From contig CM066311.1 in NCBI GenBank assembly GCA_033807695.1, positions 1,674,001 through 1,738,000 of the forward strand: a stretch of DNA of 64,000 nucleotides. Direction: 5' to 3'. The first letter of the stretch is position 1, and each line of letters opens with the position of its first letter. Origin of the DNA: Daedaleopsis sinensis. Lineage: Eukaryota; Basidiomycota; Agaricomycetes; Polyporales; Polyporaceae. A program made the position numbers and the translations under genes. The notes below the pieces were generated by a model that searched no databases, was not told the DNA's origin, and saw only the letters and a list, made by a program, of their open reading frames with translations. Shown piece after piece: positions 51,349 through 61,464 of the stretch.

Positions 51349-51659
51349 ATGCACTGGACGGTGCTCACGTTCCCCGCCCGGATCCTGTTCTCAGGCTTCA
51401 AGTTCTATGACCTGCTCCTCGTCGGCCGGCCCTGCGACACGGTCCTGTTCTGCAACCCGAGCATCATGATGCTCTCAGCGTCCACGAGTCGAGCGGTATG
51501 CGCAGCCCGCGAGCCGCCGCCGAAGACGTGCAGTGCAGGGGGAACCTGGGCCAGCGCTGGGAGCGGCCGACGGTCGACACGGTCAAGCACCCGCCGCGGC
51601 GCGAGAAGCACGGCGCGAAGAGAAAGCGGTGGATTGACTCTGACTCGGACTCGGAGTAG
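51349..51659 (+). pseudogene. Possible small gene, B-type allele with premature stop, unit 5
   Basis: Same as the unit 3 copy at 29901, with the TAG in the acidic stretch. Confidence 0.28.
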
Positions 51660-52883
51660 GTGGCTTGCGAGTGCGGAGAGGTGGAGGTGACTGTGTCCTC
51701 TAGATAGTATCTTGTGCAGCAATAGATAGGGCGACGATGGCATTCTCGTGCATGTTGCGAGCGACTTCGACGGGCACCGTCGACAGCGTCGGACCTGCGG
51801 TGCTCGCTGTTCCGCACGATGAGCGGAGTATTGTCCGACTGGGGGAGTAGAGTGTGTGGACCCGAGCAGGCAGACATGTTCCCGGTGACACACACAAATT
51901 GAGGGGGATGACGTCTCAGGGTGGACTACGGGCTCGGGCATCAGGATTCCTGCTTCTCGGACTTGCGGTCCGCTCTGGACCATTCTTCCTTGACAGTCGG
52001 AGGTTGACGTTGAACGTCGAGGATTGCGAGGTGTGTGTGCAGTATTCTCCCGAGTCTACTACAAGGCCATGCTCACTGGCCATCCTCTCAGTTTCTTGTG
52101 AACGATCTCTCATAGCACTCATGCTGAACATTGAGACACGACTGCTGCAGTGAGAGGATAGTACTACCAAATCAAGGAAGTCTTGGGAACAGGTCTCGCA
52201 GGCAGGCGAACAGAGCTGAGAGGGTCCTGGGTTCCAAGAATCCTGTCCGGCCGTGCTCGCCGCGTTCCCCGAGCACTTGTCCTGGAACTCTCCCGTTTTA
52301 CTCACATGAAACTCTGCTGCAATGTACAGTTGAACTCACTGTCCTGCCTGGAATGGCAGGAACGGCAGAGCTTGTAAATCACACGCACACACACGAGACG
52401 ACGAGGACATGCAGATATATTTCGCCGACTAATAAATTGAACTATCTTCTACAGACACAGGCACTAGCTGCTACCGCCGCCACAGCCGGACAGACCGGGC
52501 AGAGCGGTCAGACATCCCACGCTGAACGCATGGAGCTTGCGCATCAGATCGCGCACGCTGCCAGGGCCGGTCGCTATCCCCGGACCCAGCACCCTCTCCC
52601 GGACGGCTCGGCTGTCGACAACGGCGTGCTAGACGTGCGCGTGGACGACGGTCGACTCGGAGCCCCCGAGCTCAAGGTCAGCGAGCTCAAGGACCGGCGC
52701 TGGGATGACTCAGAGAGCACGGTGGAACGGAGGCGACGGGATCCGAGAATGGGGTGCGAGGAGGACGGACTCGGAGGACGGCGGTGCGCGGGACCTGCCG
52801 GTCGCGAGGCCGAGCCATACAGGATATTCCGAGGCGTCGCTCACGGCGGGAGTGCCGCTAGACGTTTCGGGCAGCATGCGCAC

Positions 52884-55800
52884 ACAACGGACTGCATGCG
52901 GCTCGAGTCGGCTGCCGGTCATGGACCGACCGTGCTCACGGCGAGCGTGTGACGGAGCCTGAGGCGCACGGTAAGACACCGGTGTTCGTAGTATGTGGAT
53001 GCGTGCTTACCGAGTTTCGTGCGACAGCGTAGTAGATAGACACGGACAGTGTGGCTGGACTCGGAGGAGGACGGAGATGGACGCACCGGCACGGGCGGCG
53101 GGAGAAGATCTCAGGCCGGCAGGGTGGAGGATGGCAACTCGCGATCGGGCGGGAATCGAGGACGACGTCAGGCGTCAGGCGTCAGATGGCGGCGACCGGG
53201 ACACTGGGCACTCGCTCAGCACGGTCTTCGTCTTCTTGGTCCGCCCTGATCGCCGTCCTCGCCGACTCTCTCCCTCTGCGGACGCGTCGGAGGGCAGGAG
53301 AGGCGGCGAGGAAGGGGAGGACAACGGCGGGAGGAGGCACCCTCACATGTCGGGATTGAGACGGGTCGAGTCTGGCTGGCGGCGGTGGCGTATTCAGGGA
53401 CGTTCATGTGTGCCTATTCGGAAGAGCGTGTGGGCGGTGGGACTGGAGGCGGTTCGCGCGGACTCGCGGACGGCGGGAGGGACAGTCGGTTGAGTGCTTC
53501 GAATAAGCGGACAATGTCCAGGACATGGGCATCGCTGGCGGTCGCATTGAGCTGAAAGACGGACGTACGTACCTGCGTTGGTGTACAGAAAGGGACGGGG
53601 GACGGAGACTTACCGTTGTGAGAGTACGGAATTTGGAGCGGGGATGAGGGTTTACGCGGCGTCTCGCGACTCGCGTGCGGCCCGTGCTGCTGTTGCCGCC
53701 GCCGTAGACCACGGAGGATGGCGCAAGAGATCGGTCTGATCTCGTGTGCGCGGGGATGGCGCGGTGGCATGGAAGTCCGAACGACGGCGACTCGCGTCTG
53801 CTGCAGTCGAGGTTCGAGGTTGGCTGCAGAGGGCGGCGGGCGCGTGGGCTGTCTCGCTCCCGAGACACGAAATCGGAAGAATATTTATTATACTGCTGAT
53901 CGCGAGTACCTGCTATGCACGAGCAGGATGCCTGTGAGGTGACGCTGGACGACGAGCGAGTCGTCTACGGAGGACGGCGGTCAACGGACGGAATGTACGC
54001 ACCTGGGACTTGAAAATGAGCAGACAACCTTACATGGCTAGAGCATCTAGCCCGGGTTCGTGCCATTGAACTGTGGCCAGAGAGCGGCGAGCGGCGGAAA
54101 CGGGACGGCAGGCGCGTACGTACAAAGACTGAGAAATCGACGGGGGATCTCGCGGGCGGCCGAGGGTATTTGGAGCGGGTTATAATTTCGGGTCCAAGGT
54201 CGGTCGGCTGCAGGCGGGTGGGGGTGGACGCATGTGCGCACGGCGGCAGATGCGAGTCGGGGGAAGAGCAGCGGAGCGGGCGGGGATGTGCAGGTCAGAG
54301 AATGGGACGGCGGCGGGCAGTATCTAGCGGCGGGTGCGGTCCGGGAGATGTCTGAGCAGGGCGACACGAGTGCGCTGCGAGGTGGTATGTATCTAATAGA
54401 CTATATATCTAATGGAACAAGGGTGCACAGCGTGAGCTGTGAGTTAAGGATGCGCACGCGGGGGACGACTATGACGTCACGAGTGACTTTGTTGTGTCGC
54501 ACGGACTCGGAGGGAGTCCTCTCGTCGTCGCGGGCGAGTATATGGGTCCCCGCTAGAGCTGTAGTCGGCCGTCGTCGGAAAGGAGAGCGTTGGGGGCGTC
54601 GAGGACGTCGTTGGCGGGAGGCGGGGCGGCGGGCGTGCTAGGGCAAGACGGCAAGCGTGAATGGAGCACTGCGTACACAGCGGAAGTTACAGCGGTTATG
54701 AGTGCAAGCGAGGACGTGTTCTGGATGAAGACGTGTCGAGGGCGTGAGAGAGGATGGAAGACGGGGTCGGGGGCGCTGGGATACACGCGTCGCGCGGCGT
54801 TGCGGTCGTCGCCGGAGTCGCGGTCGTCGCGGTCGCCGCCGCTGCTGCCGTCGTCGTCGGATAGTCGCGGCTGCCGTCGTCGTCGGATAGCCGCGGCAGC
54901 CGTCGTCGTCGCAGGCGTTGTCGCCGCAGAGGTTGCAGCGGTGGACGAGGGAGAAGGAGAGAGGCGCGATGTCGCCAGCAGCCGCCAGGAGAGACGCCGG
55001 GCACCCAATCGGGCGGAGATACCGAACGCGGATCCGACCTGGGGCGCCTGAGCTCCAGACCACGATGACGCTCCCAGCGCGTCCTGCACCGTCCAGATTA
55101 CAGTCCCGGTGAGCGTACAGAGTTCTGACTTGCATCTCGCAGATCTCACTCTCCTTGGCAGCCAACCCTGTTCTGGACTTATCCCCCGAAATTCCAGTGA
55201 CACGTCGCGCGCACTGCGCAGCGCGCTGAAGGCGCTCCCTCAACAACTCTCTCCTCGACGTCCACGATGGTCAGCGCACTCTCCTGGCTCCTATGTTCGC
55301 TGGCAGCTGCGGCGTCGGCGCAGGCGTCGGCGCTGACCCTGCAGTCACCACGGTTTACAATATTCTCGGCAGACGCAGCCCAGCTTCGTTCTGAACCGTG
55401 AGTCGGAATTGCAGGCTAGCTTTGTATAAGTTTAACATCGAATTGTCAGACTCTCTGCTGCCCACAAACCCACACCGCCATTATCTCTTGGCCCAACGGA
55501 CATACTGAAGGTCACATTCCAAGTGCTCGACGCCGACGGGAAAGGTGTGCAACCACACCAAACGTTCCTGCGTTTCTATGACGCAGTCTCCGGTGAGGAG
55601 GGCGTCCAGCCCGTGAAAGTTACTGCTGGCGGAAAGGCCAAGTTCGAACTGGTATGCACACCTAACTTCTCAGTCACCCCCTCTCGTACCCATCTGTGAA
55701 CTTCCGCAGAACATGGCGCGTCCCCCGGCGTCCTTGCCGCCCACCGGGTCCAACCCCCTCAAAGTCTCTCTCTACTTGGGCTCCTTCGTTCACGATCCAT

Positions 55801-57517
55801 CGGAGCACGAGCTCTTTGATCTTGTTGTCCCGCCCTCACAGACTCCTGCGCACCATCCTGACGAGGTGGCCTTCCACGCCCGACCTGAGATCGTGCACAC
55901 GTTCCGTCCGGAACAGAAGTTGCCCCCCAAGTTCATCTCGGCCGTCTTCACGCTCCTCCTCGCCGCGCCCTGGGTCGTTCTCCTCGGTCTGGTGCGTACC
56001 ACTCCCCATTCCCCCAATCACACGTGCTTCGTACCCAAAGATAGACGAGACGCTGACGCGTGCGCCCGACGGTACAGTGGGGGCACATCCGCCCGCAGGT
56101 CCCCCACCTCTTCTCAGCAAGCATCGCCCCCTTCATTGCGACTTTGGGCGCGTTTGAAGCGCTTCTGGTGTGGTACTGGGTCGACCTCCGCCTCGGTCAA
56201 GTTCTGCTGTACGGTGCGCTTCTCAGCATCCCGACTGCGCTCACCGGACAGCGTGCGCTGGCTGCGCTCGGCGACCGGCGGCTCGGCAAAAGCTCGAAGT
56301 AGCAGACTTGTATCACGCCCGGGTGTGTTCAATAGATTATCGACCGAAATCCGACGGTGCTACACATGCGTCCCGCTTCGCGACGCTCATCTTCGATCCG
56401 GTACGCGTACGAGCCGACCTGAGCGAATAACACGTTCGTCTTCTTCTCCATTCGACTCCAATTTTATCCCCAGCCCTACAGACTCCGCGGCGCCGCAAGC
56501 CATTCGTTCCCGGCCACACCGTCATCGTGGACTTTCGATGCAGCGGGGTTTTGGAGCCCACAACTCTCTCGGCACCGTATCTCGGGGCGGACGCTGTTGA
56601 GGGCGTCCACCAGGGCACTCGGTGCATCGTAGGCCCCTCAATGCAACGCCCTATTTTTGTTCGCGAGTTCGTGCCCTTGCACATCACCTATTGCAGGCTC
56701 TGACGCACAGGCTCCCCTCACGCGACTCCTATATCGACCCCTTCTCGTCCCAAGTGGTGTACTCAAGGTTCAGCCTTCGAAGCTCGACGACCCCGGCTCC
56801 ATCCTGGTTCCAAACCTCCAACTGAGGCCGCATGGCTGCACACGACAAGCGGGCCGCCGCGACGCTCGTCGCACAAGATCCGCTATATGCGTCGCCCGCA
56901 CCTATGACGCTGCCATGTCACTACGTGAGTGTGAACTTTACCTTTGCTAGCGCAAGGGTGTCACAGCACCCGCCGCGTCCGCTATGTTTGTCGTGCGTCA
57001 CCGGCTAGTCCCTATGTAGTCCAATTCTGCCGTCTGCACGCGTGAGACACCAGTCACGAATCGGTCCTTATGTGCGTCGTATTGTCTCGGCTCCTCGTGA
57101 ACTGCGTCTACGTGATAAGTAGCTAATAATACACGTGCGGGTATGGCTCGCCAGGCTTCTCGCCGGCGGGACCCCATCTCTCTCTCCGTCTCCCACTTTC
57201 TAGATGTGCAGCTAGTTGGGCCCTTCTGCGGGGAGCTTGGGCGCGAAGCTGACCGCGGGGAGCGGGCCCGACTTGGTCTTGAACGGCCCGGCCGCGACGT
57301 GTCTCTTTCCGCTGCCGTAAGAGGCCTTCTCGGGAGGCGCGATGAACGGGTGCGCCTCCGTGTTGAACACGTCTGCAGCAGAGCAAGAACGGCGTCAGCA
57401 GCGAGGCCAGACGGAATGAAAAGAGAGACCCGAGAACGGGGACGGGGATGACGCACAATTGTCGAGGCTGAATCGGTTCGGGTCGTCGAAGGTGAGGTAG
57501 AGGTACTTGAGCACCTC
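52884..57517 (+). repeat. Array unit 6 (partial, array terminus)
   Basis: This is the left part of a unit, type B through SWP1. The spacer downstream of SWP1 is of the short form seen in units 1-3, with two further small deletions: about 25 bp near 56948 and about 18 bp near 57006. The unit then merges with exons 13 and 12 of the intact GH47 gene instead of the truncated fragment. The non-genic stretch 52884-55266 matches units 4 and 5. Confidence 0.93.
55267..56302 (+). CDS. SWP1: Oligosaccharyltransferase subunit Swp1/ribophorin II, copy 6 (array terminus)
   Basis: Exons are 55267-55397, 55450-55651, 55710-55991 and 56078-56302. It has the B-type GGT codon at 55594 and an intact 279-residue frame. 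This copy faces the complete GH47 gene, with stop codons about 0.9 kb apart in convergent orientation. It is therefore the best candidate for the ancestral chromosomal position of SWP1. Confidence 0.9.
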
Positions 57518-59627
57518 CGCGAACCAGAAGCTCTCCATGTCGTCGATGAAGTCCGAGTCGCTCGAGCCGGTCGAGTCGACGTCCCAGATCGGCGCGAACG
57601 CGGGCACCGCGGTCGGCGTACTGAGGAACTCGTTCACGCTGTTGATCATGGAGACCGCGCGGTCGTAGAACTTGCGCTCGCCCGTCGCGCGGAACGCGTA
57701 GAAGTTGGACTCGAGCACCTCGGGCCGCATGTAGTAGTAGTCGGTGGTGATGTAGAACCCGTGCGCGTTGTAGAACGCGAGATCGCTCGCGTCGGGCGTC
57801 GAGCCGGAGAAGTTGCCGTCCTTGGAGATGAAGGCGAATGATTCTGGACCGATGCCAGTTCTATGGGTCATGTCAGCATATACATGACACGAGAGCACAG
57901 GGAGGGGTGAGACGTACACGGTGCTGGCGTAGGTGTTCCAGCAGCCCTCGTTGAGCTTGAGGCCGAGGTTAACAATTGTGTTGTTGTTCATCAGTTTGCC
58001 ACCCATGATCCAGTTGCCGGCCATGAAGCACGCGAGGTGCGAGCCAACGTGACGAATCGTGCCAGTGTCGTCGAGGTCGGCGAGGTACGTCCAGTCCCCG
58101 ACAGTCGAGGTCCTGAGGAGGGTGTGGATAGACGAGTCGACAGCCGTCGCCCACGCGTCCGCGAAGGTGTTGTCGTTGGTGTTCGTCAGCCGAGCGTACT
58201 TGATCAAGTACTCGAGGTAGCTGTCTGAGCCTCCTCCCCATGTCTGCACACCAGTCAGAAATTCTTCAACATGCAGGAATCATTCTTTGACTGGTGCTGA
58301 AGTACTGACCACATACGCTCCAACGGGCTCTCCGGTAGATGGGTCGATACCCTGAGGTGGGAACGCAGGAATCGGCGCAGGCTATGCCAAAAGAATCATG
58401 TTATTATCGAAAGTTGTGGAAATGAGAGACAAACGAGTAGACTCACGTTGTTAATGAGCTTCCTCACCGAGTTTTCAGCCAAAGCCCTGAATGTGTCGTT
58501 GCCTGTGTATTTACTGTTCGATGACGTCGACGTCAGCCGTGTGAGCAGTGTATGTCGTCACCACAAACTCACGCAAGTCGGGACCACTCGAGAGTGAGCT
58601 TCAAGATACAGGTCAGCAACGTGCACGAGAAGATATCAACAAGCAGCAATCAACGCTGCATGCGTACCGTTCCTGCTTCCGCGATGTTGGACTATGCAAG
58701 AGGCACGATCATGTCAGTAACTTGCTGATCCCCGTTGCGATCAGAAAGAAGCGCGAGAACGCACCGTCTGAATCGTCGGTGTGCTGGTGTTGATGTTCAC
58801 TTGACCGAAGGGGATCACGTTTCCCTGTGCAGTGCGAGAGCCTCGTCAGTCAATCGCAAATCATCAATCTCGCATAACATAAACACCGACGCATACTAAC
58901 TTTCGACCAGGCCGAGGCCAGCTTGCCACCGAGCACCTCGGCTTGCTTGATGAGAGCCGGGTGCTTCTGACCGCTCAGCTCGTACGCGCTGATCATGCCT
59001 CCGAGGTAACGGATCGTCGACTCGAAGACACTGAACGTCGATAGCGTAAGTCTCCTGAGTGATAATCAGTGCATGGAACTGTCCTGACCTCGCGGTATCG
59101 CTCGTATGCGAGATCGTGAAGTCGATCTTGCTCGTGAAGTCGACAGCCTCGTTGAATATTTCCTGGGTAACGTCATGATTGATGAGTCCGCGCATCGTAT
59201 CACGCGGAACATAAGTCTACATACCTGCTCATTCATGACGAGCTGCACGGTACAATGATTTATGATTAGCATTCATGCGCGGTGTAGGCTCCCTGAGCTG
59301 GGGCATTACCAGTGTGCTTAGAGCATCGACGACGGATGCGCCCCAGCCATTCCGACCGTCCGTCCAGGTCTGCGAGATTGGTGTGAGGTCATCGTGAGGG
59401 AACGCCAGCTTCCTGTCGCGTCTATAAGCAAACAACAATAACATGAAAACAAAGGCACATCCATACTTGTAGGCGTTCCAGCTGGTCAGGAAGATGTCCT
59501 TCACGTCCTGCCTATGCTTGGCCGCGTCGGAAGGCAAGGGAATGAAGGGAAGCTGGATACGGGCGCCGATCGCGCTGGACACGCACGCGAGCGCGATGAC
59601 CGAAGTCCGGAGTGACCAGGAGACCAT
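57212..59627 (-). CDS. Class I alpha-1,2-mannosidase, glycoside hydrolase family 47
   Basis: Trims alpha-1,2-linked mannose from N-glycans in the secretory pathway, or is secreted. Thirteen exons (minus strand): 59467-59627, 59310-59421, 59225-59242, 59089-59162, 58901-59030, 58765-58824, 58668-58691, 58573-58598, 58447-58513, 58310-58381, 57918-58243, 57457-57860, 57212-57372. Phases all agree and give 544 residues. A hydrophobic N-terminal segment suggests a signal peptide. GH47 signatures in order: DGRNGWGASVVDALSTL, FESTIRYLGGMISAYELSG (Glu of the FEST motif), GIDPSTGEPVGAYVTWGGGS, HLACFMAGNW, LNEGCW, MRPEVLES (catalytic-type Glu in RPE), DDMESFWFAEVLKYLY, and VFNTEAHP near the C-terminus (Thr that binds calcium in the family). 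Exons 3, 7 and 8 are only 18, 24 and 26 nt. Whether it is ER, Golgi or extracellular cannot be told from sequence alone. Its 3' end is the array terminus. Confidence 0.92.
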
Positions 59628-61464
59628 TGCGACCGTGGCTTAGTGAAGGAGAACGTAGCGAGGAGGAGGGGGCGACGAGTCACGGCAACAAGGAGCGAGG
59701 GTCGGGATATATATATGGGAGATGTAGCCGTGCCCAGTTGAGGCTTCCCAGTTCCAGGAGCAAGCTTCTCTTGGCCACAGACGCACGCGTGAGGTTGGTC
59801 AGTGGTCACTGTCGCCGCGACCTCCGACGGCTCGCTTGAGTCGAGCTTCGATGCGGAACGGCACTGGCGGCGGCGGGCCATCGGGGCGGGTCTAGTGACC
59901 CCGTCTGTCAGTTATTTTCGACGTGTACGCCCTTCGAGCGTGTCAGAAAGGGTCTGAGTGGATGCTCGGTGCACGCACGAACGATAAGTGAGTTTACATA
60001 TACTCCCGCCCACATGATAGGCAGCGAGCCATATGATGGAGACAGGGTATTCTGATGCCTGGCGCAAGACCGGGACAAGTCAGCAGTGTCCGGGTGTAGT
60101 TGTCTGTTTGCCGGCGGAATGTGGTGTACTTTGGCCCGTGCTGGACCTGGTTGATATCAGTTTTGAGTTCTGCGGAGGATCTGCTGGCGTCGGTGAATCA
60201 GCGGAGGCGTGTGGATAGGCACGACCCCCGTCTTCTCCGTGGCAAGCCAGCGACTAGCATCGGCGCAAGACCATCTCAGACCATGCGCGAGCACAAGAAC
60301 GGCGACCGGGAAGCTTGATGGGGTTACCTCACTCGTGTACTCGTGATGCTCCGTACGCGTGATAGAAGTCGAGGAAGCAAGGTCGAGGGTGTGAATGGCG
60401 CGCTAGCCGACTTCGGATAGGGCCTCAGTGATAGTAAACCGTCGAAACCTCGATCGAAGATGCTACAATGGGAGGGCGTATGGCACGACAACGGTAAGCG
60501 GACGAGACTGCGTGGATACTGCGGCCAGTACCTCTCTGGGAACTGCGAAGGTCGCCTTGTTTGAGACCAGAGCATCCCTTTTCTATCACCTCAAAAGGCG
60601 AAGCTTGAAGCTTTGAAGAGCCGTTGTCAGGTTCTGCGGCAGATGCGATGGAGGGAAGCAAAGGGCGGATTGAACGGCAGACAAGTAGCCTCAGTTCAGT
60701 ACACACGATCCCGTTTGGGACTGCTGATGACGTCATCACCCGCACCTTCAGCGGGAATCAGCACTACCGCCGCGTTGTAACTGTTTTTCAATCGTATACA
60801 TACCGTGCTCAAGCAAGCGTTTATGGAGCATTTTACTGCAGCTCGAGGGCAATCGTAGCAGAGGCCGTCGGTGAAACAGCTGAGCGCCGAAGAAGAGAAT
60901 CAAAAACCCGGGGTGTGGCAACAGGGTATTACCTGGGTAATGAACTCGAACTTATAGCTCGGGCATTTGACTGATATAAGGACACTCACGAGGCCCTTCA
61001 ACATCTTTGTTGGAGTTGTACGAACAAGGCTGGTCTCGCAGATTTCCCGTATTTCTAAAATCTCGCGCATTCTGCCGTACCAGGGCGTGCGGACACGAAC
61101 TTATAAGCAACGACTCTGCAGATCCTATGTAACAGACAGAAGGGCTCACCTGGCTGTCTTCCGATTGCATCCACGCCAAACGCATCACCATCATCACGGC
61201 TGGTCTCATACAAATGCCATCGCGGCAACCATGGCACGTCTGAACGAATTTGGCACGCCACACATACACTTGCGTCTTTGTGGGGTAATATATTGCAACA
61301 GCACACATATTCAGTGCAAAACAACGCTGGTGGTTAGTGTTATACACATCAGGCACTTCAGGTCCAGAGGTCCAGGAAAAACCAAGGAAAAACGCGGCGA
61401 TGTGGACGCGAAGCGCTCGCGCAAAACGTGTACGATCTAGTTGAGTTCTGGTGCTTTGATGACG
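59628..61464. other. Intergenic interval between GH47 and the F-box gene
   Basis: Beyond the GH47 promoter I see no convincing gene. Short open frames exist on both strands, for example 60624-60974 on + and 60425-60745 on -. They lack a recognisable domain, splice-consistent extension or pyrimidine-rich leader. The composition is less GC-rich than in the flanking genes, especially from 60,800 to 61,350. It probably contains the 3' flank of the F-box gene and regulatory sequence of GH47. Confidence 0.55.
59707..59716 (-). promoter_or_regulatory. Probable TATA element of the GH47 gene
   Basis: An uninterrupted ATATATATAT run lies 80 bp upstream of the GH47 start codon (59627) in otherwise GC-rich sequence. 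Between it and the ATG, the minus strand is pyrimidine-rich, as expected for a fungal core promoter and leader. The sequence alone does not prove it is used. Confidence 0.5.

Larger units (their letters stand above)
42158..52883 (+). repeat. Array unit 5 (type B, long form)
   Basis: This unit is 10,726 bp and is almost the same sequence as unit 4. Differences seen are a 4-bp TTCA insertion near 46318 and two substitutions near 46464 and 46547. It contains an SWP1 copy and a GH47 fragment in the same places. The stretches 42158-44540 and 47159-52883 hold no assignable gene. Confidence 0.93.
1..57517 (+). repeat. Tandem array of a ~10.5 kb unit carrying SWP1 (at least 5.5 copies)
   Basis: The same sequence recurs head to tail. 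Base 1 of the window is equivalent to 10488, 20969, 31436, 42158 and 52884. Each unit holds, in order, about 2.4 kb of unassigned sequence, a complete SWP1 gene, about 1 kb of spacer, a GH47 3' fragment on the opposite strand, and about 5.7 kb of unassigned sequence. The left end lies outside the window, so the true copy number is unknown. The right end runs into exon 12 of the intact GH47 gene; homology is continuous to about 57517 and resumes at 57713-57760 after a deletion present in the other units. Unit-specific SNPs and indels exist, so this is not a simple copy-paste of one sequence. Confidence 0.97.

Noticed and set aside
1..57517. rDNA or telomere-associated repeat
   Set aside because: The unit length resembles an rDNA repeat, but there is no rRNA-like sequence and no TTAGGG-type array, and the unit carries a protein gene.
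1..57517. CRISPR-like or short-spacer array
   Set aside because: The repeats are about 10 kb with no short direct repeats and spacers, and the gene structure is eukaryotic.
60624..60974. 116-codon + strand frame in the GH47/F-box interval
   Set aside because: No recognisable domain, no leader signal and no splice-consistent continuation.
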